Shown: positions 62,511-64,000 of the stretch, piece by piece
Layout of the letters: each line of letters begins with the position of its first letter
Numbering within the stretch: position 1 is the stretch's first letter
Source of the DNA: JALYLC01 sp035696365
Lineage (GTDB): Bacteria; Actinomycetota; Thermoleophilia; Gaiellales; JALYLC01
DNA length: 64,000 nucleotides
Direction of reading: 5' to 3'
Assembly (NCBI GenBank): GCA_035696365.1
Contig: DASRQS010000052.1
Coordinates: 1-64,000 of the forward strand
Notes under the pieces: model-generated
Seen by the model: only the letters and a program-made list of their open reading frames with translations
What the model was told of the DNA's origin: nothing
Databases searched by the model: none
Program-made: the position numbers and the translations under genes

Positions 62511-64000
62511 GTGAGCGCCTCCACCGGCCACCTGCGACCGGCGTCTGCGGGCGAGGCGCGCAGGCGAGGGCTTGCGCTCGCGCTGCCGCTGCTCGGCCTG
62601 CTGGCGCTGATCGCGACGCTGCCCGTGGGCGGCGCCACGATCGCCGCCGGCGCCGCCGTGTTCGCCGGCGCCTGCATCGCGGGCCTGATCCTGGCCCCCC
62701 GGCCCGAGCGCATCCAGGTCGCGACGGCCGCCGTCAGCGTGCCTGTCCAGCGCGTCGTCGATCGCGCGCTCGACGTCGCCGAGGCGCCCGCGCGCGTGGC
62801 GTCGCTGGTGGCGTTCGTGGCCATCGTCTGGCTCATCCCGATCCGCGTCTACACGCTGCCCGCGCCAGGCCCGGTGAAGCTCGAGCCGTACCGGCTGATG
62901 GTGATCCTGCTCGCGCTCGCGCTCGTGCTCGGCGCGATCGCCGGCTCGCGCCGAATCCGCACCTGCGGCCTGCGCGGGGCGCTGCTGGCCCTCACGGCCT
63001 CGGCGGTCATCTCGCTCGCGGTCAACTACTCGTCGTTCACGGAGCGCCTGCTCGGCACCGAGGCGACGAAGGCCGCGACCTACCTGCTGACGTTCCCGAT
63101 CGTGTTCGTGCTCGTCGCCTCGGGCGTGCGCTCACGCGCCGACGTGGAGCGCTGCATCAAGGCGATCGTCGTCGGCGGCGCCGTCGTCGCGTTCTGCGCA
63201 ATCGTCGAGACGCGCACGTCGTACAACGTCTTCAACCACCTGCGCACCGTGTTCCCCTTCCTCCAGGACACGGGCGAGCGCGCCACCGAAGTGCGCAACG
63301 GCGCGCTGCGCGCGGAGGCCTCGGCGCAGCACCCGATCGCCCTGGGCGTCGCGCTCTCGCTCTGCCTGCCACTCTCGCTGGCCCTCATGCTGCGCGTGCG
63401 CGACACGACCCGGCGCATCCTCTTCAGCGGCTGCGCGCTGATCCTCGTGATCGGCATGGTGGCGACGATCTCGCGCACGGCCTTCCTGGCACTGGCCGTC
63501 ATGCTGCTGGTGGGCCTCATCACCGAGCGCCGCCGGCTGACCCGGCTGTGGCCGCTGACGATCGTGCTGCTGATCGCGGCCCACACGGTGCTCCCCGGCG
63601 GCCTCGGCCGCCTGTACCACGCGTTCTTCCCGAAGGGCGGCATCGCCGCCGAGCAGTCGGGGCGCGCCGGCGGCGTCGGCTCGGGCCGCCTCGCCGACCT
63701 CAACCCCGCTCTCAAGCTCGTGCAGTCGCACGCGTTCTTCGGCACGGGCGATCCGCTGCCGCCGCCACCCGATCTCGTGCAGCAGGCCGCGACGACGAAT
63801 GACGCGACGCCGCCCGATCCGATCATCTTCGACGACCAGTACCTGACCTCGCTCGTCGGCCACGGCGTGTTCGGCCTGGGCGCGGTGCTGTGGCTCGTCG
63901 GCGCGATGGTGTTCCCGCTCGTGCGAGCCTCGCGCCGCGCACGTGGCTCGCTGCCCGTGCTCAGTGCCTGCGCGGCATCGGTCGCGGGCTTCGCAGCGGC
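62511..64000 (+). CDS. O-antigen ligase/polymerase-like membrane protein (partial, runs off right edge)
   Basis: The frame is open from GTG 62511 to the window end (at least 496 codons). There are about ten hydrophobic helices, including LALPLLGLLALIATLPVGG, a pair of helices around residues 140-200 and the outer loop SYNVFNHLRTVFPFLQDTGERATEVRNGALRAEAS, followed by HPIALGVALSLCLPLSLAL and AHTVLPGGLGRLYHAFFP. This fits the Wzy/WaaL (O-antigen ligase) superfamily. It follows the Wzz-like gene by 9 nt. The C-terminus is missing. Confidence 0.85.
   Translation, partial: MSASTGHLRPASAGEARRRGLALALPLLGLLALIATLPVGGATIAAGAAVFAGACIAGLILAPRPERIQVATAAVSVPVQRVVDRALDVAEAPARVASLVAFVAIVWLIPIRVYTLPAPGPVKLEPYRLMVILLALALVLGAIAGSRRIRTCGLRGALLALTASAVISLAVNYSSFTERLLGTEATKAATYLLTFPIVFVLVASGVRSRADVERCIKAIVVGGAVVAFCAIVETRTSYNVFNHLRTVFPFLQDTGERATEVRNGALRAEASAQHPIALGVALSLCLPLSLALMLRVRDTTRRILFSGCALILVIGMVATISRTAFLALAVMLLVGLITERRRLTRLWPLTIVLLIAAHTVLPGGLGRLYHAFFPKGGIAAEQSGRAGGVGSGRLADLNPALKLVQSHAFFGTGDPLPPPPDLVQQAATTNDATPPDPIIFDDQYLTSLVGHGVFGLGAVLWLVGAMVFPLVRASRRARGSLPVLSACAASVAGFAA

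Overview
The window is about 64 kb of very GC-rich DNA with tightly packed genes and frequent 1-4 nt start/stop overlaps (ATGA, GTGA, TGATG). Gene content points to a high-GC actinobacterium, most likely class Thermoleophilia (Solirubrobacterales/Conexibacter-like). The grounds are an actinobacterial-type integration host factor beside gmk-rpoZ-coaBC, a rimP-nusA-rnpM-infB cluster, a one-piece pyr operon, Gram-positive-type LexA boxes, and many M29, RTX and cell-wall proteins with Thermoleophilia-like composition. The lineage is an inference from gene content only.

Layout. 1-3 kb: 5' part of an ABC exporter, a universal stress protein and a frameshifted ion permease, separated by copies of a 35-nt palindromic repeat. 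3-10 kb: mutS2 faces the infB/rnpM/nusA/rimP operon, whose leader looks like a transcription attenuator. 10-19 kb: dtd and an acyl-CoA dehydrogenase fire from one tiny divergent promoter; then a MoxR ATPase with a DUF58-transglutaminase fusion, and coaBC-rpoZ-gmk-mihF. 18.3-27 kb: complete UMP operon pyrR-pyrB-pyrC-carA-carB-pyrK-pyrD. 27-30.4 kb: GNAT remnant, cupin, small orphan genes, methyltransferase, DUF2007 protein, RNase Z. 30.4-33.4 kb: an SOS-controlled LysM (YneA-like) operon divergent from lon. 33.5-41.8 kb: small membrane proteins, a phosphodiesterase and RTX protein, and a four-gene operon (two M29 peptidases, a DUF1611/DgcN-like and an enolase-superfamily/DgcA-like protein). 41.8-53.2 kb: mainly secreted and envelope proteins: beta-helix, paired alpha/beta hydrolases, sorbosone-dehydrogenase-like protein, cell-wall hydrolases, and TadE proteins with a TadG-like/NlpC-P60/SLT fusion. 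53.3-55 kb: peroxiredoxin and CaiB-type CoA transferase. 55-64 kb: exopolysaccharide locus (initiating sugar transferase, GT4, GDP-mannose/UDP-glucose dehydrogenase, phosphodiesterase-like protein, Wzz-like chain-length protein, O-antigen-ligase-like protein running off the end).

Many monocistronic starts have a TAnnnT -10 hexamer only 6-8 nt before the ATG/GTG, which predicts widespread leaderless mRNAs. The strongest regulatory finding is a consensus promoter (TTGACA, 17 nt, TATCAT) carrying two perfect LexA boxes in front of a LysM membrane protein and a second unknown gene. Other notable items are the palindromic repeat family, two divergent promoters that share their central TA, the rimP leader, the D-glutamate-type operon and several unusual domain fusions. 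No tRNA, rRNA, CRISPR array, transposase or prophage was seen.
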